Shown piece after piece: positions 1-8,434 of a stretch of DNA of 64,000 nt. The stretch is from Maritimibacter sp. (GTDB lineage Bacteria; Pseudomonadota; Alphaproteobacteria; Rhodobacterales; Rhodobacteraceae). The translations under genes were made by a program, and so were the position numbers. How positions within the stretch are numbered: position 1 is the stretch's first letter; every line of letters begins with the position of its first letter. Where the stretch lies: NCBI GenBank assembly GCA_017792445.1, contig CP051232.1, forward strand, positions 3,694,001-3,758,000. Direction: 5' to 3'. Below the pieces are notes generated by a model that worked only from the letters and a program-made list of their open reading frames with translations, had not been told where the DNA came from and made no database searches.

Positions 1-198
1 CCCCGCTGTGACCTCGCGCACTGGCGTATTCTCGACGCGTCGGCGTTTCGGCCGAAGAAAAGCGTTCGGCCGCGCGCGGGCGAGATGATCCTGTTCCCGT
101 CGTACCTCGTGCACTGGGTCCATCCGAACGCCACGGACGCCGAGCGGATCAGCATCGCGTTCAACGCGACGTTCTCGGAACCGGACAACGCGCGCTGA
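1..198 (+). CDS. 2OG-Fe(II) oxygenase, C-terminal fragment
   Basis: The reading frame is open from the first base to a TGA at 196-198, giving 65 residues of a C-terminus. It contains GEMILFPSYLVHWVHPN followed by a few residues and then RISIAFN. This is the jelly-roll end of the putative 2OG-Fe(II) oxygenase family (TIGR02466 type): the second His of that stretch would be the distal iron ligand and the Arg would hold 2-oxoglutarate. The start lies outside the window, so substrate and full length are unknown. It converges on the two-component genes and ends only 2 bases from the regulator's stop. Confidence 0.75.
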   Translation, partial: PRCDLAHWRILDASAFRPKKSVRPRAGEMILFPSYLVHWVHPNATDAERISIAFNATFSEPDNAR

Positions 199-200
199 CC

Positions 201-851
201 TCAGCCGTCCGTGCGATCCGCGAACGCCTTCTGCGCCATTATAGCGGCTTCAACCCGGTTGCGGGCGTGCAGCTTTTCCAGAATGGCGGTCATGTAGTGC
301 TTCACCGTCTTTTCCTTCAGCCCCAGCGCCTCGGCGACTTCCTTGTTGCTCTGACCCGTCGCGACGAGCTTCAGAATGTCTTCTTCCCGCTTCGTAAGGT
401 CTTCCAGCGGTGATCGGTCCGCGTCGGTCTTGCCGCCCGTCATGAACGCCAGAAGCTTCGCGGCCAGTCCTGGAGAGACATCGGTTTCTCCGCGAACGAC
501 TTTCAGCAGGATGTCCCGCAGCTCGCGGGCCGAGACGCCTTTCAGGATGTAGGCCTTCGCGCCAAGGCGCAGGGCGTCCGACACGTCCTTGCCGTCTTCC
601 GACACCGTCAGCATCGCCACATGCGCCGCCGTCTTTTCCGACGCGATCTGCGCGATGGTGGTCAGTCCGCCTCCGGGCATGGACAGGTCCAGCAATGCCA
701 CGTCCGGCCTGTGGGTCGCCGCCAGCCCGATGGCCTCGGCCGCGGACGAGGCGACGCCGACGACCGAGAACCTGTCATCCTCTTCAAGGCTTCGCACAAG
801 CCCGTCGCGAAAGATCGGATGGTCGTCGGCCACGAGGATCGTGATGGTCAC
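201..851 (-). CDS. NarL/LuxR-family response regulator
   Basis: 216 residues, the normal length for a NarL/FixJ-type response regulator. The N-terminal receiver domain (about 1-120) has the acidic pair D9/D10, phospho-acceptor D55 in ALLDLSMPG, T82 and K104. The C-terminal LuxR-type helix-turn-helix (about 148-208) begins LTKREEDILKLVATGQS and has the recognition-helix stretch LKEKTVKHYM. Its start overlaps the stop of the upstream kinase gene by 4 bases, so the two are translationally coupled and almost certainly a cognate pair. The target genes cannot be read from the sequence. Confidence 0.92.
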   Translation of the reverse strand: MTITILVADDHPIFRDGLVRSLEEDDRFSVVGVASSAAEAIGLAATHRPDVALLDLSMPGGGLTTIAQIASEKTAAHVAMLTVSEDGKDVSDALRLGAKAYILKGVSARELRDILLKVVRGETDVSPGLAAKLLAFMTGGKTDADRSPLEDLTKREEDILKLVATGQSNKEVAEALGLKEKTVKHYMTAILEKLHARNRVEAAIMAQKAFADRTDG

Positions 852-2212
852 AGCGTTGCTCCTTCATGGGGGAGTGTGACGGACATGGTGGTGCCCTCGC
901 CGGGCGCCGACCGTATGTCGAGGGCGCCGCCAAGCGAGACTAGCCTGTCCGTGATCCCGGTCAGTCCCTGTCCGCCGTCGGGCCGAAGTGTATTGGTGTC
1001 GGCGTCGAACCCGACCCCGTCGTCCGACACGGCAAGTATCAGGGCGTCCGGAGTCTGGCGCAGGGTCACGTCCACGGTGTCGGCCCGGGCGTGTTTGTAC
1101 GAGTTTGCCAGCAATTCCTGCGTCACGCGGTACAGGGCGGACTTGGTCGGCAGACCGACGGCATAGGACGGATCGTCGCCTGTGCTGAAGGTCACCTTGG
1201 ACCCGAACGCCTTGGTGTGATCCTCGATCGCCCGCGTGACGATATCCGATGGGGTCAGGTTGTCGATGTCCGGCAGCGCCAGCCCGCGCGAGATCGCCCT
1301 GAGTTCCGACATGGCGTTCACGACCGCGGTCCGCACGATCTCCGCATCCTCGGACTCGGCCAGCCCGGCCCCTTCGAGACGCAGGGCGATCAGCGACAGG
1401 TGCTGTGCGACGCCGTCATGCAGGTCCATCCCGATGCGCTGCATAACCCGGTCGGTCTGCGCGGTCGAGCGGCGGGCGGCTTCGATAACGCGGTCTTTCA
1501 GTTCCGTGTTCTCGCGAAGCTGCCGCCGAAGCCGCAGTTGCTGCGTCTCGATCAGCCGGCTTCCCGCGTGGACGATGCCGAACAGCAACCCGCCGCTTGC
1601 AAGGAAAACGGCGAATACCACCAGCCAAGTCTGACGACGGGCCCTAGCGATGTCTTCAATCAGCTCTTCCGCCCGCTGGTAGATTTCGAAGACCGACGTG
1701 ACCTCGCCGGTGTCGAGGTTGCGGATGGGCACGTAGACGCCGAGCAGGGGCAGTTCGATACTGGCGCCATCTGTTTCGGCGTAAAGCTCCACGAACTCGT
1801 AATCTGCCGTCACCTCGCCGTCCCATGCGCGCGTCAGAGCGTCGGAGACCGGGAACGTCTGGTCCTCCAGCGTCCGGTCGAACGAGGCAAGGATGGTCCC
1901 GTCGCGAGACCAGACCTTGTAAGTCACGATCCTCTCCCGAAGGATACCGTCGACGAAGATCCGGGTCAGCTCGTCCTTGGCGTCCGGTGACAGCGTGTCG
2001 AAGGGGGTCTGCAGGAACGGTATCTGGGGAACGAGGCTTTCGAAATACAGCGCTGCAGCGGTCCCGTAGTTCTGCACGACCCCAGCCTCGATCTTGCGGC
2101 CCACCCACACCGCAAGACAGATCGCCGCGAGCACGAGGATGACGCTGCCTGACACCAGAAAGCGAAACGAGAGGGAAGCCTTGGCAAAAGCCTTGTTCAG
2201 GGCGAGCGACAT
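848..2212 (-). CDS. Sensor histidine kinase (HisKA_3 / NarX-like)
   Basis: 454 residues from the ATG at 2212; an upstream TTG at 2296 is in frame, but the ATG sits directly before the first membrane helix. Order: TM1 at about 16-38, a periplasmic sensor of about 155 residues with no family recognised, TM2 at about 196-216, a short coiled linker, the HisKA_3 dimerisation domain with the phospho-acceptor H265 in DLHDGVAQ, and an HATPase_c domain with an N-box (ELLANSYKHA), DDGVGFD and a GxG lid. It should autophosphorylate H265 and pass the phosphate to D55 of the regulator encoded next to it. The external signal is unknown. Confidence 0.9.
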   Translation of the reverse strand: MSLALNKAFAKASLSFRFLVSGSVILVLAAICLAVWVGRKIEAGVVQNYGTAAALYFESLVPQIPFLQTPFDTLSPDAKDELTRIFVDGILRERIVTYKVWSRDGTILASFDRTLEDQTFPVSDALTRAWDGEVTADYEFVELYAETDGASIELPLLGVYVPIRNLDTGEVTSVFEIYQRAEELIEDIARARRQTWLVVFAVFLASGGLLFGIVHAGSRLIETQQLRLRRQLRENTELKDRVIEAARRSTAQTDRVMQRIGMDLHDGVAQHLSLIALRLEGAGLAESEDAEIVRTAVVNAMSELRAISRGLALPDIDNLTPSDIVTRAIEDHTKAFGSKVTFSTGDDPSYAVGLPTKSALYRVTQELLANSYKHARADTVDVTLRQTPDALILAVSDDGVGFDADTNTLRPDGGQGLTGITDRLVSLGGALDIRSAPGEGTTMSVTLPHEGATL

Positions 2213-2300
2213 GACTGGAAATATCCGCCACTTGCCGATGTGGGGCAATCGACCTTGGTCCGATGCTTGAGCGGCGAAGCTCTGCCAATCCCCCAAGGCG

Positions 2301-2334
2301 GAAACGGCCCCGGCGCATCGATGCGCCAGGGCCG
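2301..2334 (-). terminator. Intrinsic terminator-like hairpin after doxX gene
   Basis: A near-perfect hairpin: CGGCCC, one mismatch, GGCGCA, loop TCGA, TGCGCC, one mismatch, GGGCCG. Read on the minus strand it follows the DoxX stop codon and is followed by only three Ts, so it is a weak or moderate terminator separating doxX from the downstream kinase gene. Confidence 0.55.
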
Positions 2335-2375
2335 TGTCGGCGTCGCGCTGGTCACGCGGCGCAAGGGGCAGAGGG

Positions 2376-2807
2376 TCAGGCCGTCAGGGCCAGAGCGCTA
2401 CCGCCAAGCAGGGCCTGCACGACCAGCGTGATGGTCCAGAAGGCTGGATATTCCCAGCCGCCGTTCTCATTGGTGAACCAGAAGCCGTTCTTGCCGTGGG
2501 CAAGGATCGAGGCGCCCAGCAGCTTGGGGATCAGCAGGATGGCCACAAGGCTGGTCTGGAAACCGAGGATCAAGGCGATGCCGCCAAGCGTTTCGGCTGC
2601 GATGGTCAGATAGGCGAACCAGCCCGGCACGCCCAGCGAGGCAAAGCAGCCGACTGCGCCCTTGGGCGTGAATACGAAATATTTCAAGTAGGCGTGGGCC
2701 AGGAACAGGCCCCCCAGCACCGCCCGCAGCAGCAGGGTGGCCAGCGCGATGGCAGTAATGGAACCGGCGCCGAAGACGCCCAGGATGTTGGAAGAAAGGT
2801 CGACCAT
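2376..2807 (-). CDS. DoxX-family membrane protein
   Basis: 143 residues with four predicted hydrophobic helices, matching the size and pattern of the DoxX family (PF07681): LRAVLGGLFLAHAYLKYF near the N-terminus, IAAETLGGIALILGF in the middle, and a final helix after the polar GKNGFWFTNENGG loop. Family members are small inner-membrane proteins, some linked to oxidative or thiol stress; no catalytic residues are defined. It stands alone, divergent from the glycosyltransferase locus, with its own hairpin terminator. Confidence 0.85.
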   Translation of the reverse strand: MVDLSSNILGVFGAGSITAIALATLLLRAVLGGLFLAHAYLKYFVFTPKGAVGCFASLGVPGWFAYLTIAAETLGGIALILGFQTSLVAILLIPKLLGASILAHGKNGFWFTNENGGWEYPAFWTITLVVQALLGGSALALTA

Positions 2808-3166
2808 TGTCTTGTCCTCGTGTTTGCCGCTCTGTGCGACGTTTCTGAGGGCGGATGTACGGCTGTCTAATTGCGTATGAAATGGAGATTGTAGAGAGTG
2901 ACTTTCTCTGAATTATTCTCAAATGCGCGGACGTGGGCGCAGCCCTGCTCCGGTGGTCTGACGCAAGCTCTCTATCGCGGATGTCTGCCGAGGGTGTCCG
3001 CAGGCGCCCGAAGCCGATGCGGCGCGGACCCGTGTCTCCGACGCCATCCCCGGCGCCCGTTTCCCCGTCCGACCCTTGTTTTTTAACCACCTTCCGGCAA
3101 TGATCCCGCCAACGCCGCCGACAGAGCGGCCATCGCAGGCCCGACGCAGAAATGAAGAGTAGTTGC
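2808..3166. other. Divergent intergenic region, 359 bp
   Basis: This gap lies between the DoxX gene (leftward) and the first glycosyltransferase gene (rightward), so it must hold promoters for both. A short AT-rich stretch around 2880-2925 is the most promoter-like part. No convincing small ORF, RNA gene or repeat was seen. Confidence 0.5.
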
Positions 3167-6100
3167 ATGTCGCTTCCCATCGTCGCCTCCCTCTGGATCG
3201 GCGGCCGTCTCAGCTTTCTGGAACAGGTCTGTCTGAAAAGTTTCGTCGATCACGGGCACCGGACGATCCTGTACACCTATGGCGAGGTCGGCGGCGTGCC
3301 CGAAGGGGTCGAGGTGCTGGACGCGAACCTAATCTTCCCCAATGAAAATTACATCCGGCACGCCAAGTCCGGCTCTCCGGCGGTGCACGCGGACGCGTTC
3401 CGCTACCGGATGATCGAGTTGCAGAACGTGATCTGGATCGACGCTGACGTGCTGTGCATGCGGCCTTGGGATTTCGAGGATCAGTGGGTCTTCGGCTGGG
3501 AGAAACCGGACAAGCTGGTGTGTAACGCCGTGCTGGGGCTGCCGCGCTTCTCGAAGACGCTGAAGAAGCTGAACGAGCTGTGCGCGACCGAGTACCCGAT
3601 CCCGCCATGGGCGCCGGATGAGGAACGCGCCCGGATGGAGAAGGCGGCGAAGGATGGCCGCCCCGTGCATGTCTCCGAGATGGAGTGGGGCGTGTGGGGG
3701 CCGGCTGCGGTGACCTATTTCCTCAACGAAACCGGCGAGATGGAGCACGTGCTGCCGCAGATGGCCTTCTATCCGATCTCGTTCAAGGACCGCCGCGACC
3801 TGTTGGTTCCGGGCAGCGTGATCGACGACCAGCTGACCGACGGCTGCTATGGCGTCCACCTGTGGAACCGCCGCCTGCGCCGCCGGATCGTGACCCATGA
3901 AAACGGTGTGCCCGATCCCGACAGTTTCGTGGGCCGCGCGCTCAGCCGTCACGGCATCGACCCGCGCGCCTTCCCGATCCCCGACGAGCCGCCCGCGCAT
4001 GTGGTGGCCGAGCAGGCCGCCACCGCCCCGGCGCTGCCCGAGGCGCAGCCGGCCGCGAAGGCCGATCTGGTGTCGCAGACCGCGCATGTCACCGTCACGC
4101 CGCCCGCCGCGCTGGCGGACCTGCCGGTGATGGAAAACCGCCAGACGCCCGAGTACCAGCGCCGCACCGACGAGCTTGAAAGCCGGACCGGAACGATCAC
4201 CGGCTGGCTGACGCCTCCTAAGACGGCTCAGAAGAACGACAACATCCTGATCGTCACCTCGATGAAGAACGAGGCGCCGTTCATCCTTGAATGGATCGCC
4301 TATCACCTTGGCATCGGGGCCACGCATTTCCTTGTCTACACGAACGACTGCACCGACAACACGAACGCCATCCTCGACCGTCTGCAAGAGCTTGGCTACG
4401 TCACCCGCGCGATCAACCCGTGGGATCCGGCGTCGGGCAAGAAGCCGCAGCACGAGGCGTTGAAGGACGCGGTCAAGCAGGACTGCTACAAGGCCGCCGA
4501 CTGGGTGCTGACCATCGACGTGGACGAGTTCGTCAATATCCACGTGGGCGACGGTACCTTCGCGGACCTGTTCCGCGCAACGAACGATCCGAACGTGATC
4601 TCGTTCACGTGGAAGTTCTTCGGCAACAAGGGGATCGCGGAGTATCAGGACCGCCCCGTCACGGAACAGTTCACCGCCTGCGCGCCGGAATTCATCCCCA
4701 AGCCGCGCCTCGGCTGGGGCTTCAAGTCGATGTTCCACAAGTCCTCGCCCTACACCCGCATCGGCGTCCACCGCCCGTTGGGCATCGACGAGGATGACGT
4801 GGATCGGGTGCGCTGGGTCAACGGGTCGGGCCGGGCGATGCCGGACCAACTGCTGACGAACAACGGCTGGCGGTCGACCAAGCGGTCGCTGGGCTACCGG
4901 CTGGCGACGCTGAACCACTACATCCTGCGCTCGGCCGACAGCTTTCTTGTGAAGCGCGAGCGGGGTCGGATCAATCACACCGAGCACGATCAGGGGATCG
5001 AGTACTGGGCCCGGCGCAACTATGCGACCGAGACGGACGACCGGATCGTGGCCCGGCATGCGCTGATGCGGCCGATCCTCGATGGCTTCATGGCCGACAC
5101 GGCGCTGGCCGCGTTGCATTCCGAGGCGGTGGACTGGCACCGCGCACGGATCGCGCATCTGAAGGGGCTGCCGGATTACAGGGCCCTGTATGACGACCTG
5201 CTGGACGACAGCCGCCCTGACGCGCTGTTCATCGACAAAAGCACCGAGGATCTGGCCGATGCGCTGTCCGACCCCGAGGAAGCTGCGCCCAAGTCCAGGA
5301 AGCCTGCGAAACCCGCGCCCAAGGCGAAGCCGCTTGCGGGTCTGATCCTGCCGAAGCCGCCCAAAAGCGCGGCGAAGACGCCGTTGCACGACCGCTTCGA
5401 CGAGGCCCGCGCCCATGCCGCCACGAAGGGCGGCTTCCTGTGGGAAGGCGGCGAGAACGCCCTGATGTTCACACCGGGCTCGAAGCGGCTGATCGTCAGC
5501 TTCGACAACATCTCGAACGTGCAGGAAGAGGGTCAGCGCTGGCCATGGGGCTTCAAGCTGATGACCGGCGAGATGGGGGCGTCGGTGCTGGGCGTGATGG
5601 GAGCCAAACGGAACTGGTTCCGAAACGACTTCGTCCACGACGCATTCGAGACGCTGCGCGATCAGGGCTTCTTCGGGCAGTTCGACGACGTGCTGTTCTA
5701 CGGCGCCTCGATGGGCGGCTTCGGCGCGCTGGTCTACAGCCAGTGCGCGCCCGGCGCCAACGTGCTGGCCATCGCGCCGCAATCGACGTTGGACCGCCGC
5801 ATCCTGCCCGATGACGACCGTTGGGGCTGGACTGCGCGGCTGGACTGGGACGGACGCTTTGCCGACGCGGCGGGGGCGGCCGGCACGGCGGGGGAGGTGA
5901 CGATCATCGCCGATCCGTACTTCAAACCGGATTACGATCAGGTCTCGCGCATCGCGGGCGACAACGTCACGTGGCTGCACACGCCCTTCATGGGCCACCA
6001 GTTGCCCAATGCCTTCGTGATGATGGGGATCCTGAAGCCGCTGTTGTTCGCCGCCGCCGAGGGCACGCTGACGCCAAAGCTGTTCTACACGGCCTTCCGC

Positions 6101-6286
6101 GCCCGCAACGATCTGCCGCGCTATCAGCACGACCTGCTGATGCACGCCGAGGCGCGGGGCAAGCTGAAGTCCGCGATCCGGATCTGCGAATACACGCTGA
6201 AAAAGCGCAACGCGAAGAACATCGCGGCGACGCTCGAACGGCTGCGCGCAGAGCTTGACGCCAAGGCGACGGAGGCGGCGGAATGA
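3167..6286 (+). CDS. Three-domain glycosyltransferase with C-terminal alpha/beta-hydrolase-like domain
   Basis: 1039 residues from the ATG at 3167. An ATG at 3152 is in frame, but 3167 matches the spacing seen in the paralogue at 8435-9970. Three domains follow in order. Residues 1-290 form a DXD-type glycosyltransferase (WIDADVLCMRPW, D92 and D94). Residues about 355-690 form a GT2/GT92-like domain (Glyco_tranf_2_4 type) with VTSMKNEAPFILEW and the metal-binding D451-V-D453-E-F. After a Pro/Lys/Ala linker, about 760-1039 form an alpha/beta-hydrolase-like domain with nucleophile elbow GASMGG (S848), a later Asp (IIADPYF) and a candidate catalytic His in FMGHQLP. It probably builds or modifies a surface glycan; donor and acceptor are unknown. 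It overlaps the next gene by 4 bases. Confidence 0.8.
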   Translation: MSLPIVASLWIGGRLSFLEQVCLKSFVDHGHRTILYTYGEVGGVPEGVEVLDANLIFPNENYIRHAKSGSPAVHADAFRYRMIELQNVIWIDADVLCMRPWDFEDQWVFGWEKPDKLVCNAVLGLPRFSKTLKKLNELCATEYPIPPWAPDEERARMEKAAKDGRPVHVSEMEWGVWGPAAVTYFLNETGEMEHVLPQMAFYPISFKDRRDLLVPGSVIDDQLTDGCYGVHLWNRRLRRRIVTHENGVPDPDSFVGRALSRHGIDPRAFPIPDEPPAHVVAEQAATAPALPEAQPAAKADLVSQTAHVTVTPPAALADLPVMENRQTPEYQRRTDELESRTGTITGWLTPPKTAQKNDNILIVTSMKNEAPFILEWIAYHLGIGATHFLVYTNDCTDNTNAILDRLQELGYVTRAINPWDPASGKKPQHEALKDAVKQDCYKAADWVLTIDVDEFVNIHVGDGTFADLFRATNDPNVISFTWKFFGNKGIAEYQDRPVTEQFTACAPEFIPKPRLGWGFKSMFHKSSPYTRIGVHRPLGIDEDDVDRVRWVNGSGRAMPDQLLTNNGWRSTKRSLGYRLATLNHYILRSADSFLVKRERGRINHTEHDQGIEYWARRNYATETDDRIVARHALMRPILDGFMADTALAALHSEAVDWHRARIAHLKGLPDYRALYDDLLDDSRPDALFIDKSTEDLADALSDPEEAAPKSRKPAKPAPKAKPLAGLILPKPPKSAAKTPLHDRFDEARAHAATKGGFLWEGGENALMFTPGSKRLIVSFDNISNVQEEGQRWPWGFKLMTGEMGASVLGVMGAKRNWFRNDFVHDAFETLRDQGFFGQFDDVLFYGASMGGFGALVYSQCAPGANVLAIAPQSTLDRRILPDDDRWGWTARLDWDGRFADAAGAAGTAGEVTIIADPYFKPDYDQVSRIAGDNVTWLHTPFMGHQLPNAFVMMGILKPLLFAAAEGTLTPKLFYTAFRARNDLPRYQHDLLMHAEARGKLKSAIRICEYTLKKRNAKNIAATLERLRAELDAKATEAAE

Positions 6287-7407
6287 GCGGCTCGCGTCTG
6301 ATCGTCACCTGCATGAAGAACGAGGGGCCGTTCATCCTTGAATGGATCGCCTATCACCGGTCCATCGGCTTCGACGATTTCCTTGTGTTCACCAACGACT
6401 GCGACGACGGCACCGTCGAGATGCTGGAGACCCTGCAGGGCCATGGCATCCTGTCGACGATGGACAACCCGTACCAGCGGATCGAAGGCGGCATGAACCC
6501 GCAGAAGGGCGCGCTGTTCTATGCCAACGACACCGAGCAGGTGGCGCGGGCGGAATGGGTCATGGTCTCGGACGTGGACGAATACGTGAACATCCACGCG
6601 GGCAATGGCACGCTGGACGCGCTGTGGCAGGCGGCGGGCGAGGATGTCGACAACATCTCGATGCAGTGGCGGCTGTTCGGCAATTCCGACGTGGACGGCT
6701 ATCGCGACGCATGGGTGACAGACCAGTTCGACCGCTGTGCGCCCGCGTTCTGCCCCAGCCCGGTTCAGGCATGGGCGGTGAAGACGCTGGTGCGCACGAC
6801 AGGCGGCAAGTGGCCCTGCGGGCGCTACAAGCGGCTGGGCGTGCATCGTCCGATCGACCCGGGCGCGGGCGCGACAAAGCACACCAACTGGGTGGACGGC
6901 TCGGGGCGGCCGGTGCTGCGCAAGTTCCGCGAGGATGGCTGGCGCTTTGGTACGCATTCCTATGGCTACGGGCTGGTGACGCTGAACCACTACGCGGTGC
7001 GCTCGGCGGACAGCTTTCTGGTCAAGCGCGACCGGGGACGGGTGAACCATGTCGACCGCGATCAGGGGCTGGCCTATTGGCTGCGCATGAATTTCAACAT
7101 GGAACGCGACACATCGATCCGCCGCCACCTGCCGCGCGCGAAGGCCGAACTGGATGGTCTGCTGGCGCTGCGCGGCGTGAAGACGCGGCATGCCGAGGCG
7201 GTAAAGGCGCACCGCGGCAAGATCCGCGACCTGAAGGCGCGCGAGGATATGGCGGCATTCCATGCCGAGATCACCTCGGACCGGATGAAACTGATCTCGC
7301 GGCACCTGAACCTTCTGACCCGCGACCAGTTCAACACCGGCCCCGACGCCATCGCGCCAGAGGTGTTCGAGCGGATCGAACGGGTGCCCGAACTGCTGGC
7401 GGAGTGA
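6283..7407 (+). CDS. GT2/GT92-like glycosyltransferase
   Basis: 374 residues made of a single GT2/GT92-like domain closely resembling the middle domain of the preceding gene. It opens with VTCMKNEGPFILEWIAYH, has FTNDCDDGT, and keeps the metal-binding D97-V-D99-E-Y motif. The later conserved stretches VDGSGRPV, LVTLNHYAVRSADSFLVKR and GRVNHVDRDQ recur in all copies at this locus. The ATG overlaps the previous stop (ATGA), so the two are translationally coupled. It is probably a cytoplasmic sugar transferase; substrate unknown. Confidence 0.85.
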   Translation: MSGSRLIVTCMKNEGPFILEWIAYHRSIGFDDFLVFTNDCDDGTVEMLETLQGHGILSTMDNPYQRIEGGMNPQKGALFYANDTEQVARAEWVMVSDVDEYVNIHAGNGTLDALWQAAGEDVDNISMQWRLFGNSDVDGYRDAWVTDQFDRCAPAFCPSPVQAWAVKTLVRTTGGKWPCGRYKRLGVHRPIDPGAGATKHTNWVDGSGRPVLRKFREDGWRFGTHSYGYGLVTLNHYAVRSADSFLVKRDRGRVNHVDRDQGLAYWLRMNFNMERDTSIRRHLPRAKAELDGLLALRGVKTRHAEAVKAHRGKIRDLKAREDMAAFHAEITSDRMKLISRHLNLLTRDQFNTGPDAIAPEVFERIERVPELLAE

Positions 7408-7417
7408 GGCCGCGCAG

Positions 7418-7451
7418 AATTTTCTAGAAGATTGAATTCTCTAGAAAATTC
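7418..7451. terminator. Bidirectional terminator-like hairpin with TTTCTAGAA cores
   Basis: A perfect 12-bp stem: GAATTTTCTAGA at 7418-7429 pairs with TCTAGAAAATTC at 7440-7451 around a 10-base loop. It sits between two convergent genes ending at 7407 and 7464 and has A/T-rich arms, so it can act on both strands. Both arms carry the CTAG core shared with the palindromes at 22336 and 33720. Confidence 0.6.
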
Positions 7452-7463
7452 CGGTCCCCGGCC

Positions 7464-8417
7464 TCATTCGTCGTCAAGCCACAGCGGCAGGCGGCCTTCG
7501 GCGGTAAGCGAGGTCTTCGCCGCGTTCAGGCGGCGGCGGAAGGCCGGGGCGTTCATCCGTTCCAGCACATGCGCGCAATACAGCGCCGTCAGGTACGGGC
7601 GGTGCATATCGTCCATGTAGAACAGCAGGTTGCGCAGGTAACGCGGATGGTCGCGGCGGCGGCGCAGCAGGGCATAGAAGCCCGGCTCGGTCAGGCGGCC
7701 TTCTGCGGCGTCCTCGACCACCTTGTGCAGCATGTCCATGTCCAGAAGCGCCCGCGCGATGCCGTCTTTCAGGTGGCGGCACTTCAGCCGCACGACGTTG
7801 TCGCCACGGAACAGGCTGGCGTGGACGGAATCCAGCATCTCGATCGGATCGTACAGCACAAAGGCCTGACCCGCGCCCTCGACCATGTCCGGGGCATAGC
7901 CATAGCGGTCGCGGAACTCGAGCAGGCGCGACGCGGGAAACCGGGTGTCCCACTCGGCGCGCTCGTGGTCCAGCGTGGCCTGCGGCGCGATGGCGACCAC
8001 GGTGGCGCCGGGCGCCACCACCGAGAAAGCGGCGGCCGCGTAGGCGCCCATGCCGAGACCGAAGAAGGTGACGCGGTCGAAATCCTCGAAAAAGGCGGCG
8101 TCGACCATCTCGTCGAGGAAGTCGTACAGCGCCTGGCTGCGGAACCACGTGTCGTCATTGCCGGCGAAATGCAGGACGGACCAGTTCTTGTCCTCGGCGA
8201 AGTCCAATGCCAGCGGCATCCCGGTGTCGCTGAGGTCGAGCGTATCCTCGACGCGTTCGAAGCTGACCAGAAGCTTGGCGCCGCGCGGCAGGTAGGTGAC
8301 CGAGTGATCGCGGTCGAGTAGGTACTGAAACCCTTCCGAGCCGATCTCTTGCTTGAGACCGTCCAGCATCTCGTCGGCGCTGGTAACCGGGGGGTCGATC
8401 ATAGAGGCGTCTGCCAT
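7464..8417 (-). CDS. Alpha/beta-hydrolase-like protein lacking the nucleophile Ser
   Basis: 317 residues from the ATG at 8417, chosen for its Shine-Dalgarno AGGAAAAG; upstream in-frame codons run into the neighbouring gene. It is a stand-alone version of the C-terminal domain of the 1039-residue protein: KLLVSFERVED, NDDTWFRSQALYDFL and GATVVAIAPQATLD all have counterparts there. The nucleophile elbow reads GLGMG, with Gly122 where the paralogue has Ser in GASMGG. Candidate acid (VLYDPIEMLD) and His (KCRHLKDG) are still present. It therefore looks catalytically dead or altered and may bind glycan or act as a partner. It follows the A-D fusion gene by 17 bases, in one operon. Confidence 0.7.
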   Translation of the reverse strand: MADASMIDPPVTSADEMLDGLKQEIGSEGFQYLLDRDHSVTYLPRGAKLLVSFERVEDTLDLSDTGMPLALDFAEDKNWSVLHFAGNDDTWFRSQALYDFLDEMVDAAFFEDFDRVTFFGLGMGAYAAAAFSVVAPGATVVAIAPQATLDHERAEWDTRFPASRLLEFRDRYGYAPDMVEGAGQAFVLYDPIEMLDSVHASLFRGDNVVRLKCRHLKDGIARALLDMDMLHKVVEDAAEGRLTEPGFYALLRRRRDHPRYLRNLLFYMDDMHRPYLTALYCAHVLERMNAPAFRRRLNAAKTSLTAEGRLPLWLDDE

Positions 8418-8434
8418 TCTTTTCCTGTAGCTGC

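Noticed and set aside
3329-6145. 938-codon open frame antisense to the three-domain glycosyltransferase
   Set aside because: It mirrors the codon phase of a GC-rich gene, has a His/Arg/Gln-rich composition without domains, and no ribosome site.
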